Below the pieces are notes generated by a model. That model saw only the letters and a list, made by a program, of their open reading frames with translations. It was not told the DNA's origin and ran no database searches. Positions 26,882 through 35,381 of a stretch of DNA of 64,000 bases are shown here, one piece after another; within the stretch, counting starts at the first letter, position 1; every line of letters begins with the position of its first letter. The DNA is from Pseudarthrobacter psychrotolerans (GTDB lineage: Bacteria > Actinomycetota > Actinomycetes > Actinomycetales > Micrococcaceae). The DNA is taken from assembly GCF_009911795.1 (NCBI RefSeq), contig NZ_CP047898.1, positions 3,596,001 through 3,660,000 of the forward strand. Reading direction: 5' to 3'. Position numbers and translations under genes: made by a program.

Positions 26882-28848
26882 GCGCCCACCGGCTCCGTGG
26901 ACTTTTCCTCCACAGGTGGCGCGGCGAAATCCAGCGTTATGGAGCGGTTGTCGATCGCGAGTTTCTTAGCCACGGCCCCGTGGGTCACCGGGTGAAGCAT
27001 GGTCACGACGTAGCGGCCGGCGACGGGCAGCGGAAAGGCGTACCCGCCGTCGTCGTCCGTCCGGGTGGTGGCCACATGCTCGCCGCTGGCCTGAATCAGC
27101 GTCACCATGGCGCTGGCCACAGGCTCCCCGCCGGCGCTGACCGAGCCGCTGAGCTCCAAGCGGTCCCGGAGGAGGAAATTCTGCTGGAGGGTGAGGCCGT
27201 CGAAGTCAAATACTTCGGCCATGGGTGCCCAGCCGCCGGCATTGGCCACCATCAGGTACCTCCCGGCACCGGGCAGCGCCACCGAGTAGTTGCCTTCAGC
27301 GTCTACCCGGCTCCAGTCCACCGGCTCGCCGTCGGTCTGCAGAACGGTGACGACAGCGGGGGTGAGGGGGCGGTGGTCCGGGGCCAGGACACGGCCCTGC
27401 ACCACCAGTTCGGTGGCGGCGACGGCGGGCGTCGGCGGGCGGTGCGCAGCAGCGGCGCGCGGGATGAAAACGGCCGCCAGCACCGATGCTGCCGCGGCCA
27501 GCGCGGCCAGCCAGAACACGTCCTTGAACGCTTCGAAGGACGGAAGGTGCACGGCCCCGACCGTCATGCTGACTGAGGTGAGGACCGCGGCAACCGCGGC
27601 GCTCGACGTCGAGGTGCCGATGGACCGGACCAGGCTGTTCAGCCCGTTGGCGGAGGCAGTCTCGGTGATCGGCACGACACCCATGATCAGCGTGGGCATG
27701 GCGGCGTAGGCGATGGCCGTGCCCACGCTGACTACGGTTGAACCGATGATCACCCACGCGATGGAGTCGTAGAAGAAGACGCGGCTCACGTAGCCCACAA
27801 TCATCACGCTGGCGCCGGCGATCAGCGCGGACTTGCCGCCGAAAACCCGGATGATGCGCCCGGAGACAGGGGCGAAAATCACCATGGCGAGCCCGGACGG
27901 GACCATGCACAGCCCTGCGGTGATGACGTTCAGCCCGAAGCCGTAGCCCGTGGCCGTAGGCAGCTGGAGCTGCTGGGTGGTGAGGAGCATGTTGGCGAAC
28001 ATGGCGAAGCCGATGAGCAGGGAGGCCACGTTGGTCATGAGCACCGGCCGGCGTCCCGATGTCCGCAGGTCGACCATTGGCTGGCTGACTTTCAGCTCAT
28101 AGGGAACCCAGACGGCCAGGAGTATTGCGGCGGTGAGGAACAGCAGCAGAACCGGCTCCGAGCCCCAGCCCCAGGTGCCGCCTTTGGAGATCGACAGCAG
28201 CAGGGCGGCCAGGGCTGCGGAGAGCACCAACGCGCCAGCGAAGTCGAAGCGCCCGGGCGTGCGGACCTTGGATTCAGGAACCACCAACACCACAGCGAGG
28301 AGCAGCAGGGTGCCTGCAGCAGCGGAAACCCAGAAGATCGAGGCCCACCCAAGGCTCTCGTACAGCACTCCGGCCATGGGAAGGCCCAAGGCGCTGCCGA
28401 TTCCCAAAGTGGCGCTCATCAAGGCAACCGCGGAGCCCATTTTCTCCTTGGGCAGTTCATCGCGCATGATGCTGATGCCGACCGGAATCAGGGCCGAGGC
28501 GAAGCCTTGGAGCGTCCTGCCGATGACCAGCCACAGGAAGGATCCGCCAACCGCGGCTATGACCGAACCGGTCACCATGATCGCCAGGCACACCACCATC
28601 ATCTTGCGTTTGCCGTACATGTCCGCGCTGCGGGACACAATGGGCGTTGCCACCGCGCTGGCGAGCAGGGTGGCTGTCACCAGCCAGGAGGCGTCGTCGG
28701 CGGTTACGCCCAGGATCCGGGGGAAGTCCGGAAGGAGCGGCACCACCAGTGTTTGCATGAGGGCCACCACCGTGCCGCTAAGGGCCAGGACGGCGGTGAT
28801 GGCGGACGGGGACGGGCCCCGTTTGGTGTTGGCGTTGGAACGCGGCAT
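26878..28848 (-). CDS. MFS (DHA2-type) drug exporter with C-terminal carboxypeptidase-regulatory-like domains
   Basis: 656 residues. The first 470 or so form a 14-helix EmrB/QacA-type transporter: RILGVTADDASWLVTATLL, RSADMYGKRKMMVVCL, GRTLQGFASALIPVGISIM and LGIGSALGLPMAGVLYE. After the last helix come two tandem beta-sandwich repeats, VVQGRVLAPDHRPLTPAVVT...GRYLMVANAGGWAP and LSGSVSAGGEPVASAMVTLI...GRYVVTMLHP, of the carboxypeptidase-regulatory/Cna-B type. Such domains are normally seen on secreted proteins and are an unusual tail for an MFS pump. Proton-driven export of toxic organics is expected. First gene of the operon with tetR. Confidence 0.88.
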   Translation of the reverse strand: MPRSNANTKRGPSPSAITAVLALSGTVVALMQTLVVPLLPDFPRILGVTADDASWLVTATLLASAVATPIVSRSADMYGKRKMMVVCLAIMVTGSVIAAVGGSFLWLVIGRTLQGFASALIPVGISIMRDELPKEKMGSAVALMSATLGIGSALGLPMAGVLYESLGWASIFWVSAAAGTLLLLAVVLVVPESKVRTPGRFDFAGALVLSAALAALLLSISKGGTWGWGSEPVLLLFLTAAILLAVWVPYELKVSQPMVDLRTSGRRPVLMTNVASLLIGFAMFANMLLTTQQLQLPTATGYGFGLNVITAGLCMVPSGLAMVIFAPVSGRIIRVFGGKSALIAGASVMIVGYVSRVFFYDSIAWVIIGSTVVSVGTAIAYAAMPTLIMGVVPITETASANGLNSLVRSIGTSTSSAAVAAVLTSVSMTVGAVHLPSFEAFKDVFWLAALAAAASVLAAVFIPRAAAAHRPPTPAVAATELVVQGRVLAPDHRPLTPAVVTVLQTDGEPVDWSRVDAEGNYSVALPGAGRYLMVANAGGWAPMAEVFDFDGLTLQQNFLLRDRLELSGSVSAGGEPVASAMVTLIQASGEHVATTRTDDDGGYAFPLPVAGRYVVTMLHPVTHGAVAKKLAIDNRSITLDFAAPPVEEKSTEPVGA

Positions 28849-28913
28849 CAGGTGCTTTCAAGTGTGGAGTGGGCAGGGGGTCCGTGCGGTGAACGCACGT
28901 TTACCCATTAAGA

Positions 28914-28929
28914 GTGAACCACTGTTCAC
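28914..28929. promoter_or_regulatory. candidate TetR operator
   Basis: GTGAAC-CACT-GTTCAC is a perfect inverted repeat 66-81 bases upstream of the MFS start, in the region divergent with the siderophore operon. Size and symmetry fit TetR-family operators. A further GTGAAC half-site lies at 28889. Function inferred. Confidence 0.5.
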
Positions 28930-28958
28930 CCCCTGCCGGCAATGACCTGGTGCTATTT

Positions 28959-28985
28959 GTTGCGTCACATTATCAATTACGCAAC
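28959..28985. promoter_or_regulatory. inverted repeat in divergent promoter region
   Basis: GTTGCGT and ACGCAAC form perfect 7-base arms separated by a 13-base AT-rich spacer, between the TetR-type palindrome and the iron box. It could be an operator or part of the promoter; no regulator can be named. Confidence 0.3.
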
Positions 28986-29006
28986 ATAAAGCTTTTCTAA
29001 TTATTG

Positions 29007-29025
29007 GCAGGCTAGGCTACCCTTA
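29007..29025 (+). promoter_or_regulatory. IdeR/DtxR-type iron box
   Basis: GCAGGCTAGGCTACCCTTA matches the actinobacterial iron-box consensus TTAGGTTAGGCTAACCTAA at 14 of 19 positions, including the central AGGCTA. It lies 33 bases before the siderophore-binding-protein start. Iron-bound IdeR/DtxR would repress the operon when iron is sufficient. AAGGAG at 29048-29053 is the ribosome-binding site for the GTG at 29058. Confidence 0.7.
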
Positions 29026-29057
29026 CTTAGGTTCGCATCATTCACCTAAGGAGTTCC

Positions 29058-30160
29058 GTGACTTCCCCCTCTTCTACGGCCCGAGTACCACCCGCCGTAC
29101 GCTGTTCAAATCAGCCGGCAAGGCAACGGCCGTTCTGGCCGCCGCGGCGCTCACACTGTCCGCCTGCTCCACCGGCCCCGCGTCCTCCACCTCGGACGCC
29201 AGCACTTCCAGCACAAGCAGCTCGCAGTTCCCGGCCACCATCAAGCACGTCTTCGGTGAAACCACCGTCAAGGAACAGCCCAAGCGCGTAGTCACGGTTT
29301 CCTGGGTCAACGATGACGTTGCCCTGGCTCTCGGCGTTGTCCCGGTGGGCGTCCCCAAGAACGAATGGGGCGGCAACGAGCAGGGCTCCACACCGTGGAA
29401 GGACGCGGCGCTGAAGGAACTCGGCTCAGGCTTCGGTTCCGACAAGGCTCCGGTCCAGTTCTCCGAGGCCGACGGCATCAACTTCACCGAGATCGCCAAG
29501 CTCACCCCTGACGTCATCCTGGCCGCCTACTCCGGCCTGACCGAAGAGGACTACAAGAAGCTCACCGAGATCGCGCCGGTGGTGGCCCACCCCGAGGTTG
29601 CCTACGGAACCTCATGGCAGGATGCAACCTCAATCATCGGCAAGGCTCTGGGCAAGAACGCCGAGGCCACCAGGCTCATCGCCGATACGGAGGCCACGGT
29701 CAAGGCAGAAGCTGCCAAGTACCCGCAGATCGCCGGCAAGAGCTTCATCTACGGTTACACCGATCCCGCAGACCTCACCGCCACGGGCTTTTACACCGCC
29801 AATGACAACCGTCCGAAGTTCCTGTCCGCCATCGGGATGAAACTGGCCCCGGTCGCCGAGAAGGCTTCCGCCGGTTCCAAGGACTTCTTTGTGCCGTGGT
29901 CCGCCGAGAAGGCCAACGAACTTGAGGCCGATATCTTCCTGACCTCGGTTGAGGATGCCGCGACCGCTGCGGCCGTCAAGAGTGACCCCCTGCTGGGCCA
30001 GATTCCGGCCATCAAGAACGGCGCGTTCGTTGCAGATGCGGACAAGAGCCTGGTCCTGGCAATCTCCGCCTCCTCGCCGCTGAGCCTGCCGTGGGCCCTG
30101 GACACGTTCCTCCCGCAGCTCGCCCGTGCAGCGGACAACGTCACCGCTGCAGTGAAGTAA
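29058..30160 (+). CDS. iron-siderophore ABC transporter substrate-binding lipoprotein, frameshift at 5' end
   Basis: Mature protein begins at a lipobox (LTLSAC) after a twin-arginine-like signal TTRRTLFKSAGKATAVLAAA, then PKRVVTVSWVNDDVALALGV and the helical-backbone fold of FhuD/FepB-type proteins (GLTEEDYKKLTEIAPVVA, KTFx-like GKSFIYGY). The GTG at 29058 has an ideal ribosome-binding site but is one base out of frame with the signal peptide; adding one C to the CCCCC run at 29067-29071 gives a start MTSPLFYGPSTTRRTLF and about 367 residues. Sequencing error or 5' inactivation. It delivers ferric siderophore to the FecCD permeases encoded next and sits behind an iron box. Confidence 0.85.
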
Positions 30161-30170
30161 GCACCGTTCC

Positions 30171-31286
30171 ATGACGGAAAGTACGACGTCGGCACCCGCC
30201 GAGCAGCGCGAACTGGCAGATAATGCCCTTAAAGCCGCAAAAACAGGGCATTATCTGCCAGTTCGCGGTGAAGTTCGAAAAGGCGGGAAGGCCAGAACCA
30301 GGCAGGCTGCCTGGCTGCTGGCCGCCGTCGTCGTACTTTCTTTGTTGGCCGCAGCTTCCCTGGCCATCGGCGCCCGGGGCCTTTCCCTGGCCACCGTGTG
30401 GCAGGCGCTCACCCAGTTCGACCCCGCCAACGGGGACCACGCCGTGGTCCACGCGCGCATCCCCCGCACCGTCCTCGGAATCCTCGTTGGCGGAGCCCTG
30501 GGCCTGGCCGGCGCCGCAATGCAGGGCGTTGCCCGCAACCCGCTGGCAGATCCGGGCATCATGGGAGTTAATGCCGGAGCCGCGCTGGCCGTGGTCGCCG
30601 GCATCTACCTTTTCGGCGTCACCTCCCTGAGCGGCTACATCTGGTTCGCGTTCATCGGCGCCGGAGCCGCCGCCGTCGTGGTTTACCTCGTCGCGTCCAT
30701 GGGCAGGGAAGGTGCGACGCCGGTCAAGCTCGCCCTCGCCGGCGCCGCGCTCAGCGCCGGGCTCTATTCCCTGATGAGCGTCATCCTCGTCTCCAGCCAG
30801 GACACCCTGGACCGCTTCCGTTTCTGGCAGGTGGGCGGAATCTCCGGCCGCGACTGGGCAGTAGTGCTCCCGGGCCTCCCGTTCCTGGCCGTCGGGGCCC
30901 TTATTATTCTTGGCACCGGCCGCATCCTCAACAGCCTCGCGCTGGGTGATGACATCGCCCGCGGCCTCGGCCAGCGTGTGGGCCTGACCCGCGGCGTGAC
31001 AGCTTTGGGCATCGTGCTCCTGTGCGGCTCCGCGACGGCGTTGGCGGGGCCCATCGGATTTGTTGGCCTGATCATTCCGCACGCGGTCCGCTTCCTCACC
31101 GGCCCCGACTACCGCTGGATACTGCCGTTCTCCCTGGTCCTCGCTCCGGCACTGTTGCTGGGCGCGGACATTATCGGCCGCATTGTGCTGCTTCCCGGCG
31201 AGGTTCCGGCCGGGATCATGACGGCACTCGTTGGTGCGCCGGTCTTCGTCTGGCTCATCCGCCGCGGAAAGGGGGCCGGACTGTGA
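30171..31286 (+). CDS. FecCD-family siderophore permease with hairpin-derived N-terminal extension
   Basis: 371 residues, about ten membrane helices. FecCD landmarks: VVHARIPRTVLGILVGGALG, AGAAMQGVARNPLADPGIMG, DDIARGLGQRVG and GPIGFVGLIIPHAVRFLTG, the segment that contacts the ATPase. The first 45 residues are a hydrophilic extension encoded partly by a perfect 23-bp inverted repeat (30207-30267, residues 13-33). Import of ferric siderophore together with the next permease and ATPase is expected. Its stop overlaps the next gene's GTG start. Confidence 0.92.
   Translation: MTESTTSAPAEQRELADNALKAAKTGHYLPVRGEVRKGGKARTRQAAWLLAAVVVLSLLAAASLAIGARGLSLATVWQALTQFDPANGDHAVVHARIPRTVLGILVGGALGLAGAAMQGVARNPLADPGIMGVNAGAALAVVAGIYLFGVTSLSGYIWFAFIGAGAAAVVVYLVASMGREGATPVKLALAGAALSAGLYSLMSVILVSSQDTLDRFRFWQVGGISGRDWAVVLPGLPFLAVGALIILGTGRILNSLALGDDIARGLGQRVGLTRGVTALGIVLLCGSATALAGPIGFVGLIIPHAVRFLTGPDYRWILPFSLVLAPALLLGADIIGRIVLLPGEVPAGIMTALVGAPVFVWLIRRGKGAGL
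30207..30267. repeat. perfect 23-bp inverted repeat inside a permease gene
   Basis: Left arm 30207-30229 (starts CGCGAACTGGCAGATAATG) and right arm 30245-30267 are exact reverse complements around a 15-base loop. It lies wholly within the coding frame for the cytoplasmic N-terminus of the first FecCD permease and keeps the frame open. Confidence 0.95.
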
Positions 31287-32410
31287 ACCTCGTCGAAACC
31301 AAACCCCCAGTTGACCTATCACTTCCGGTTGCCAAAACCGGTTTTTGGCGACCAAAACTGATAGTGCAAACCGTGCGCCGGAGCATCCTGAACCGGACCG
31401 CCGCCCTGGCCCTCGGCGTCGTGGTCATGTTCGCCGTGTACGTGCTGCTGGGCAGCTACACCGTGACTGTCCCGGACTTTTTCAAGATCCTCATCGGGCG
31501 CCTGATCGGCGGCGAGAAAATCCCCGGCGCAAGCTTCATCGTCATGGAGAACAAGCTGCCCCGGGCCGTCATCGGCGTGATGATAGGCGCCGCGTTCGGC
31601 CTCTCCGGCGGCCTGTTCCAGACCATGCTCCGCAACCCGCTGGCCAGCCCGGATGTGATCGGCATCAGCTACGGAGCGAGCGCGGCCGCGGTCACTGCAA
31701 TCGTGATCTTCGGCGCCACCGGCCCGGCCGTGTCCGGAGCGGCGCTTGGCGGCGCGCTGGGCATCGCAGCCCTGATCTACGCCATCTCCCGCGGACCGTC
31801 ACTGAGCTCAGGCGGCGGCAATCGAGGGAATGCCGCGGGCAACCGGCTGATTCTGGCCGGTGTGGGCATCGCCGCCGCCCTGCATGCGGTGGTCAACTTC
31901 ATGATGACCCGCGCGGACATCCGCACGGCAGCCGACGCACTCGTCTGGCTCAACGGCTCCCTCAACTCCGCCAACTGGGACCGGGCGGGCATGCTTTCAC
32001 TGGCGCTGCTGGTCCTGGTCCCCGCCGTCATCGCCCTAGCCGGGCCGCTGCGCATCCTGGAACTCGGCGACGACGCCGCGGCCGGGCTGGGCATCCGCGT
32101 CGGGTTCACCCGCCTCGCCGTGGTGGTCACCGCCGTCGCACTCGCCGCGGTGGCGACGGCGGCTGCCGGGCCGGTCTCGTTCGTCGCCTTCCTGGCTGGG
32201 CCCATCGCCCGGCGCTTCACCCGTAAAGCCAGCCTCCCGGCGTCGGCCCTGGTGGGTGCGCTGATTGTCCTCACCGCCGACTACGTCGCGGCCAACCTCG
32301 CCCCCTTGCTGCTGGACGGCACCGTGCTGCCCGTCGGCGTTATCACCGGCGCGCTCGGTGCCCCGTTCCTGCTGTGGCTTCTGGTCACGGCCAACCGAAA
32401 GGATGCCTGA
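31283..32410 (+). CDS. second FecCD-family siderophore permease
   Basis: 375 residues from a GTG overlapping the previous stop; an open frame further upstream is only the other permease read out of frame. FecCD features: NKLPRAVIGVMIGAAFGLSG, LFQTMLRNPLASPDVIGISY, GDDAAAGLGIRVG and GPVSFVAFLAGPIARRFT. The N-terminal 30 residues are hydrophilic and overlap an imperfect palindrome (31316-31364). It probably pairs with the first permease as a heterodimer. The ATPase gene starts 1 base after its stop. Confidence 0.92.
   Translation: MNLVETKPPVDLSLPVAKTGFWRPKLIVQTVRRSILNRTAALALGVVVMFAVYVLLGSYTVTVPDFFKILIGRLIGGEKIPGASFIVMENKLPRAVIGVMIGAAFGLSGGLFQTMLRNPLASPDVIGISYGASAAAVTAIVIFGATGPAVSGAALGGALGIAALIYAISRGPSLSSGGGNRGNAAGNRLILAGVGIAAALHAVVNFMMTRADIRTAADALVWLNGSLNSANWDRAGMLSLALLVLVPAVIALAGPLRILELGDDAAAGLGIRVGFTRLAVVVTAVALAAVATAAAGPVSFVAFLAGPIARRFTRKASLPASALVGALIVLTADYVAANLAPLLLDGTVLPVGVITGALGAPFLLWLLVTANRKDA
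31316..31364. repeat. imperfect palindrome inside second permease gene
   Basis: Arms 31316-31333 (CTATCACTTCCGGTTGCC) and 31347-31364 pair at 14 of 18 positions. Between them AAAACCGGTTTT (31334-31345) is itself a perfect 12-base palindrome. It encodes part of the cytoplasmic N-terminus and mirrors the placement of the hairpin in the preceding permease gene. Confidence 0.7.
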
Positions 32411-32411
32411 C

Positions 32412-33239
32412 ATGGCCGTTCTTAGCGCCCAGGACCTCACCCTCAAATACGACCAGCGCTGTGTGGTGGACGGCCTCACGGCGGATATCCCCGAGGGCAA
32501 AGTGACCATGATTGTGGGCGCCAACGCCTGCGGTAAATCCACGCTCCTCCGCGGCCTGTCCCGCCTCCTCAAACCGGCAGCCGGTGTAGTCACGCTGGAC
32601 GGCAAGGACATCCACGCCCGCCCGGCCCGTGAACTGGCGCGCACCCTGGGCCTCCTCCCGCAGCACCCCACCGCGCCGGACGGCATCGCCGTCCGCGACC
32701 TCGTGGGCCGCGGGCGGTATCCGCACCAGGGCTTCTTCCGCAGCTGGAGCACGGGTGACTTGTCGCACCATGATCTCGCCGTGCAGCGCGCGCTCGAAGC
32801 GACGGAAACGCTGGAACTCGCTGAGCGGAACGTCGATGAACTCTCCGGCGGACAGCGCCAGCGCGTTTGGATCGCCATGGCCCTGGCCCAGGAAACCGAC
32901 GTGCTCCTGCTGGACGAACCCACCACTTACCTGGACCTGGCGCACCAGGTGGAGGTCCTGGACCTGGTCACGGACCTGAACCGCAAGCGCGGCACCACCG
33001 TGGCCATCGTCTTGCACGACCTGAACCTCGCGGCACGCTACGCGGACCATGTCATCGCCATGAAGGGCGGTGAGATCGTGGCCCTGGGTGACCCTATAAC
33101 CGTTGTCACCGAAAAGATGGTCCGTGATGTCTTCGGCTTAGAGTCCCGGGTGATTCCCGATCCCGTCTCGGGCACGCCCCTGATTATCCCCATCGGCCGC
33201 CACCACAGCACCGCAACCGAACTGGAGCTTGTTTCATGA
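32412..33239 (+). CDS. siderophore ABC transporter ATP-binding protein
   Basis: 275 residues. Walker A is GANACGKST (GPNGCGKST is usual in this family; the Gly-Lys-Ser/Thr core is intact). Q-loop LLPQHPTAP, signature LSGGQRQRVWIAMALAQ, Walker B VLLLDEPTTYLDL, and H-loop VLHDLNLAARYADHV. This is the FecE/FepC-type ATPase powering the two FecCD permeases. Its stop overlaps the following ATG by 4 bases, so it is translationally coupled to the reductase. Confidence 0.95.
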   Translation: MAVLSAQDLTLKYDQRCVVDGLTADIPEGKVTMIVGANACGKSTLLRGLSRLLKPAAGVVTLDGKDIHARPARELARTLGLLPQHPTAPDGIAVRDLVGRGRYPHQGFFRSWSTGDLSHHDLAVQRALEATETLELAERNVDELSGGQRQRVWIAMALAQETDVLLLDEPTTYLDLAHQVEVLDLVTDLNRKRGTTVAIVLHDLNLAARYADHVIAMKGGEIVALGDPITVVTEKMVRDVFGLESRVIPDPVSGTPLIIPIGRHHSTATELELVS

Positions 33240-34276
33240 AGACCCGCGACATCGCCGCCACCGAGCCCATGACCCTGGCTTTCGAGGTGACCGTTTCCTC
33301 GGTGCAGGCGCTGAGCCCCAACTTCCGCCGGATCACCTTCGGCGGGTACTCGCTGCGGGACTTCGGCGTTAACGGCGACACCCTTGACCTGAGGATCAAA
33401 CTGATGATCCCTTCCCTGGCAGCGGACGGCACGCAACTGCCTCTGCCGGTTTTCGAAATGGAGCAGGCCGGCTGGTACCGGGAATGGCTTGCCATGGACC
33501 CCGCCGTACGCGGCTCCATGCGCACGTACACGGTCCGCCAGTCCCGGCTTGATGCCGTTTACCCGGAAATTGACGTTGACTTCGTGATGCATTTCGACGC
33601 CGACGGCCGCGGCGGTCCGGCCGCGAACTGGGCCCTGAACGCCAAGCCGGGCGATGCGATCACCATCATCGGCCCCAACAACCGTGCCGCCCAGTGCTAC
33701 ACCGCCGAGATCTACGGCGGCATCGAGTGGCGGCCCGGAATGGCCCAGCGGATCCTGCTCGCCGGCGACGAAACCGCCATTCCCGCCATCTCCGCCATCC
33801 TCGAAAGCCTGCCGTCCTACATGACCGGCCACGCCTTCCTCGAAGTACCGGAGGCAGGCGACTTCCTCGGCCTCAAGACGGACGCCGACATCGGCATCAC
33901 CTGGCTGGCCCGCGGTGCCGCCATCGGCCGCTCACTCCCGCACGGCGAGTTGCTGCAGCAGGCTGTGCGCGCGGCGGTGCCCGTTCCCGGCTGGGTGGGC
34001 ATCAAGGCGTCCGACGCCGGCGCGGGCCCGGAGCCCGAAGACGTCAACGTGGACGTGGACATCCTCTGGGAGACTCCTGCGCGGATGGAGACAGCCGCGA
34101 TCGAGGCCACCAAGAACCCTGCCATGCCGGCCGGCGCCATGCCGTTCTACGCCTGGATCGCCGGCGAGGCCGCCGTTATCAAGGACATGCGACGTTACCT
34201 CGTGCGCGACGTCGGGATCGACCGCAAGCAGGTCGCGTTTATGGGGTACTGGCGCCAGGGCAAGGCCGAGCTCTAA
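33236..34276 (+). CDS. siderophore-interacting protein (FAD-dependent ferric-siderophore reductase)
   Basis: 346 residues. FAD-binding barrel (FRRITFGGYSLRDFG, then RTYTVRQSR with the R-x-Y-[TS] flavin motif), followed by GDAITIIGPN, ILLAGDETAIPAISAILESL (NAD(P)-domain motif) and a C-terminus AFMGYWRQGKAEL typical of ViuB/SIP proteins. It reduces ferric siderophore in the cytoplasm to release iron. Last gene of the iron-regulated operon. An insert of about 50 residues precedes the C-terminal helix (PEPEDVNVDVDILWETPAR). Confidence 0.9.
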   Translation: MKTRDIAATEPMTLAFEVTVSSVQALSPNFRRITFGGYSLRDFGVNGDTLDLRIKLMIPSLAADGTQLPLPVFEMEQAGWYREWLAMDPAVRGSMRTYTVRQSRLDAVYPEIDVDFVMHFDADGRGGPAANWALNAKPGDAITIIGPNNRAAQCYTAEIYGGIEWRPGMAQRILLAGDETAIPAISAILESLPSYMTGHAFLEVPEAGDFLGLKTDADIGITWLARGAAIGRSLPHGELLQQAVRAAVPVPGWVGIKASDAGAGPEPEDVNVDVDILWETPARMETAAIEATKNPAMPAGAMPFYAWIAGEAAVIKDMRRYLVRDVGIDRKQVAFMGYWRQGKAEL

Positions 34277-34294
34277 AGCCGTTTTCCGTCGTTC

Positions 34295-34376
34295 GGGGTC
34301 GGAGGGCAGACATCCTCGGCGTGCTCGCTCGTTCCTCGCTTAGACGCACGCTGCCGGATTCCTCCCCTCCGACCCC
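34295..34376. repeat. intergenic long hairpin repeat, related to the one in jetB
   Basis: GGGGTCGGAGG (34295-34305) and CCTCCGACCCC (34366-34376) form a perfect 11-bp outer stem. The loop contains CCTCGCTTAGACGCA (34334-34348), part of the 34-base block shared in inverse orientation with jetB. It lies right after the siderophore operon and may also act as a weak terminator, though no U-tract follows. Confidence 0.7.
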
Positions 34377-34383
34377 ACTTACA

Positions 34384-34432
34384 AACGCTCTCTCACTTCC
34401 CGTGGGTTTTTCTGCAACGCTCTCTCACTTCC
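34384..34432. repeat. two copies of the CTCTCTCACTT repeat, 32-base spacing
   Basis: AACGCTCTCTCACTTCC occurs at 34384-34400 and 34416-34432, exactly 32 bases apart, in the opposite orientation to the three direct copies at 26258-26336. It fills the gap between the hairpin repeat and the SGNH hydrolase gene. Confidence 0.85.
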
Positions 34433-34482
34433 TGTCGCTTGGCGTTAACCCTGTCGTTGCCTCTGGTGGCTAGGGTGGTCGC

Positions 34483-35319
34483 GTGGATATCTCTCCCTTA
34501 CTGCCTGAGCGGGAAGGGCGGCGTGTCTTTGTTGCCCTGGGGGATTCCTTTACGGAGGGCGTAGGGGACCGGGATGAGCGGCTGCCCAACGGTGTGCGGG
34601 GGTGGGCTGACCGGGTGGCGGAGAAGCTGGCCAAGGCTGAACCGGGCTGGGAGTATGCCAATCTTGCGATCCGGAGCAAGCGCCTGCGCCACATCATCAG
34701 CGAGCAGTTGGCGCCAGCCCTGGCCATGAAGCCAGCGCTCATCACCCTGTACGCCGGCGGGAACGACATCCTGGACATCGGCACGGACATGGCCGCCCTG
34801 ATGGACGAGTACGAAAGCCTCGTGGCGCAGCTGGCCGGGAGCGGGGCCACCGTGGTCCTGTTCACCGGCTTCGACGTCAAAGTCTCAGCGGTCCTGGAGC
34901 TGCTGAAGAAGCGGAATACCGTCTACAACCAGCGGGTCCGCGAGATCGCCGCGAAGCATGGGGCGGTCCTGGTGGATTACTGGTGCCTGGACGCCTTCCA
35001 TGACCGTCGGATGTGGGACTCGGACCGGCTCCACATGTCCAAGGCGGGCCACAAATACCTCGCCGGGCAGGTTCTGGACCAGCTCGGGGTGCCGCACAAG
35101 ATCCGCCCGAAGGACTGGGATCCGCCGGTCCGGCTCAGCCTGCGGGAGTGGGAGCAGCGGCAGCGGCGTTGGGTCAATGACTGGGTGCTGCCGCTCTTCG
35201 GCCGCAAGATCAGGGGCGTCACCCTTGGCGATACGCTGGCGCCGCGCTGGCCGGAGCCCGTCAAGGTGCCGCGGAAGCGCGGGCTGAAAAAGCTGATGGG
35301 CCGGGACGTGAAACTGTAG
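34483..35319 (+). CDS. SGNH/GDSL family hydrolase
   Basis: 278 residues from a GTG. Block I ALGDSFTEGVGD holds the nucleophilic Ser; block II Gly is in NLAIRSKRLRHI; block III TLYAGGNDIL has Gly-x-Asn-Asp; block V DRLHMSKAGH has Asp and His. No signal peptide, so likely a cytoplasmic esterase or lipase. A clear paralogue lies at 40486-41247, and the two flank the polyamine-type transporter. The C-terminal 60 residues are basic (RKRGLKKLMGRDVKL). Substrate unknown. Confidence 0.9.
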   Translation: MDISPLLPEREGRRVFVALGDSFTEGVGDRDERLPNGVRGWADRVAEKLAKAEPGWEYANLAIRSKRLRHIISEQLAPALAMKPALITLYAGGNDILDIGTDMAALMDEYESLVAQLAGSGATVVLFTGFDVKVSAVLELLKKRNTVYNQRVREIAAKHGAVLVDYWCLDAFHDRRMWDSDRLHMSKAGHKYLAGQVLDQLGVPHKIRPKDWDPPVRLSLREWEQRQRRWVNDWVLPLFGRKIRGVTLGDTLAPRWPEPVKVPRKRGLKKLMGRDVKL

Positions 35320-35345
35320 GGCGGCCCCAAAGTGCGGGATTTGTA

Positions 35346-35381
35346 AACAGCTGTTGACTTGTGGGCAACATCATAGATACT
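35346..35381 (+). promoter_or_regulatory. candidate promoter with overlapping palindrome for the polyamine-type operon
   Basis: TTGACT (35354-35359) and GATACT (35376-35381) are spaced 16 bases, a plausible vegetative promoter. The perfect palindrome AACAGCTGTT (35346-35355) overlaps the -35 box and could be an operator. A 190-base leader precedes the first gene. Confidence 0.4.

Noticed and set aside
30141..31355. Long minus-strand open frame opposite the FecCD permease
   Set aside because: Antisense to a clear permease, with low-complexity polar composition; no start signal.
32265..32411. Longer start for the siderophore ATPase
   Set aside because: The upstream codons overlap the permease gene out of frame; the ATG at 32412 gives the canonical N-terminus one base after the permease stop.
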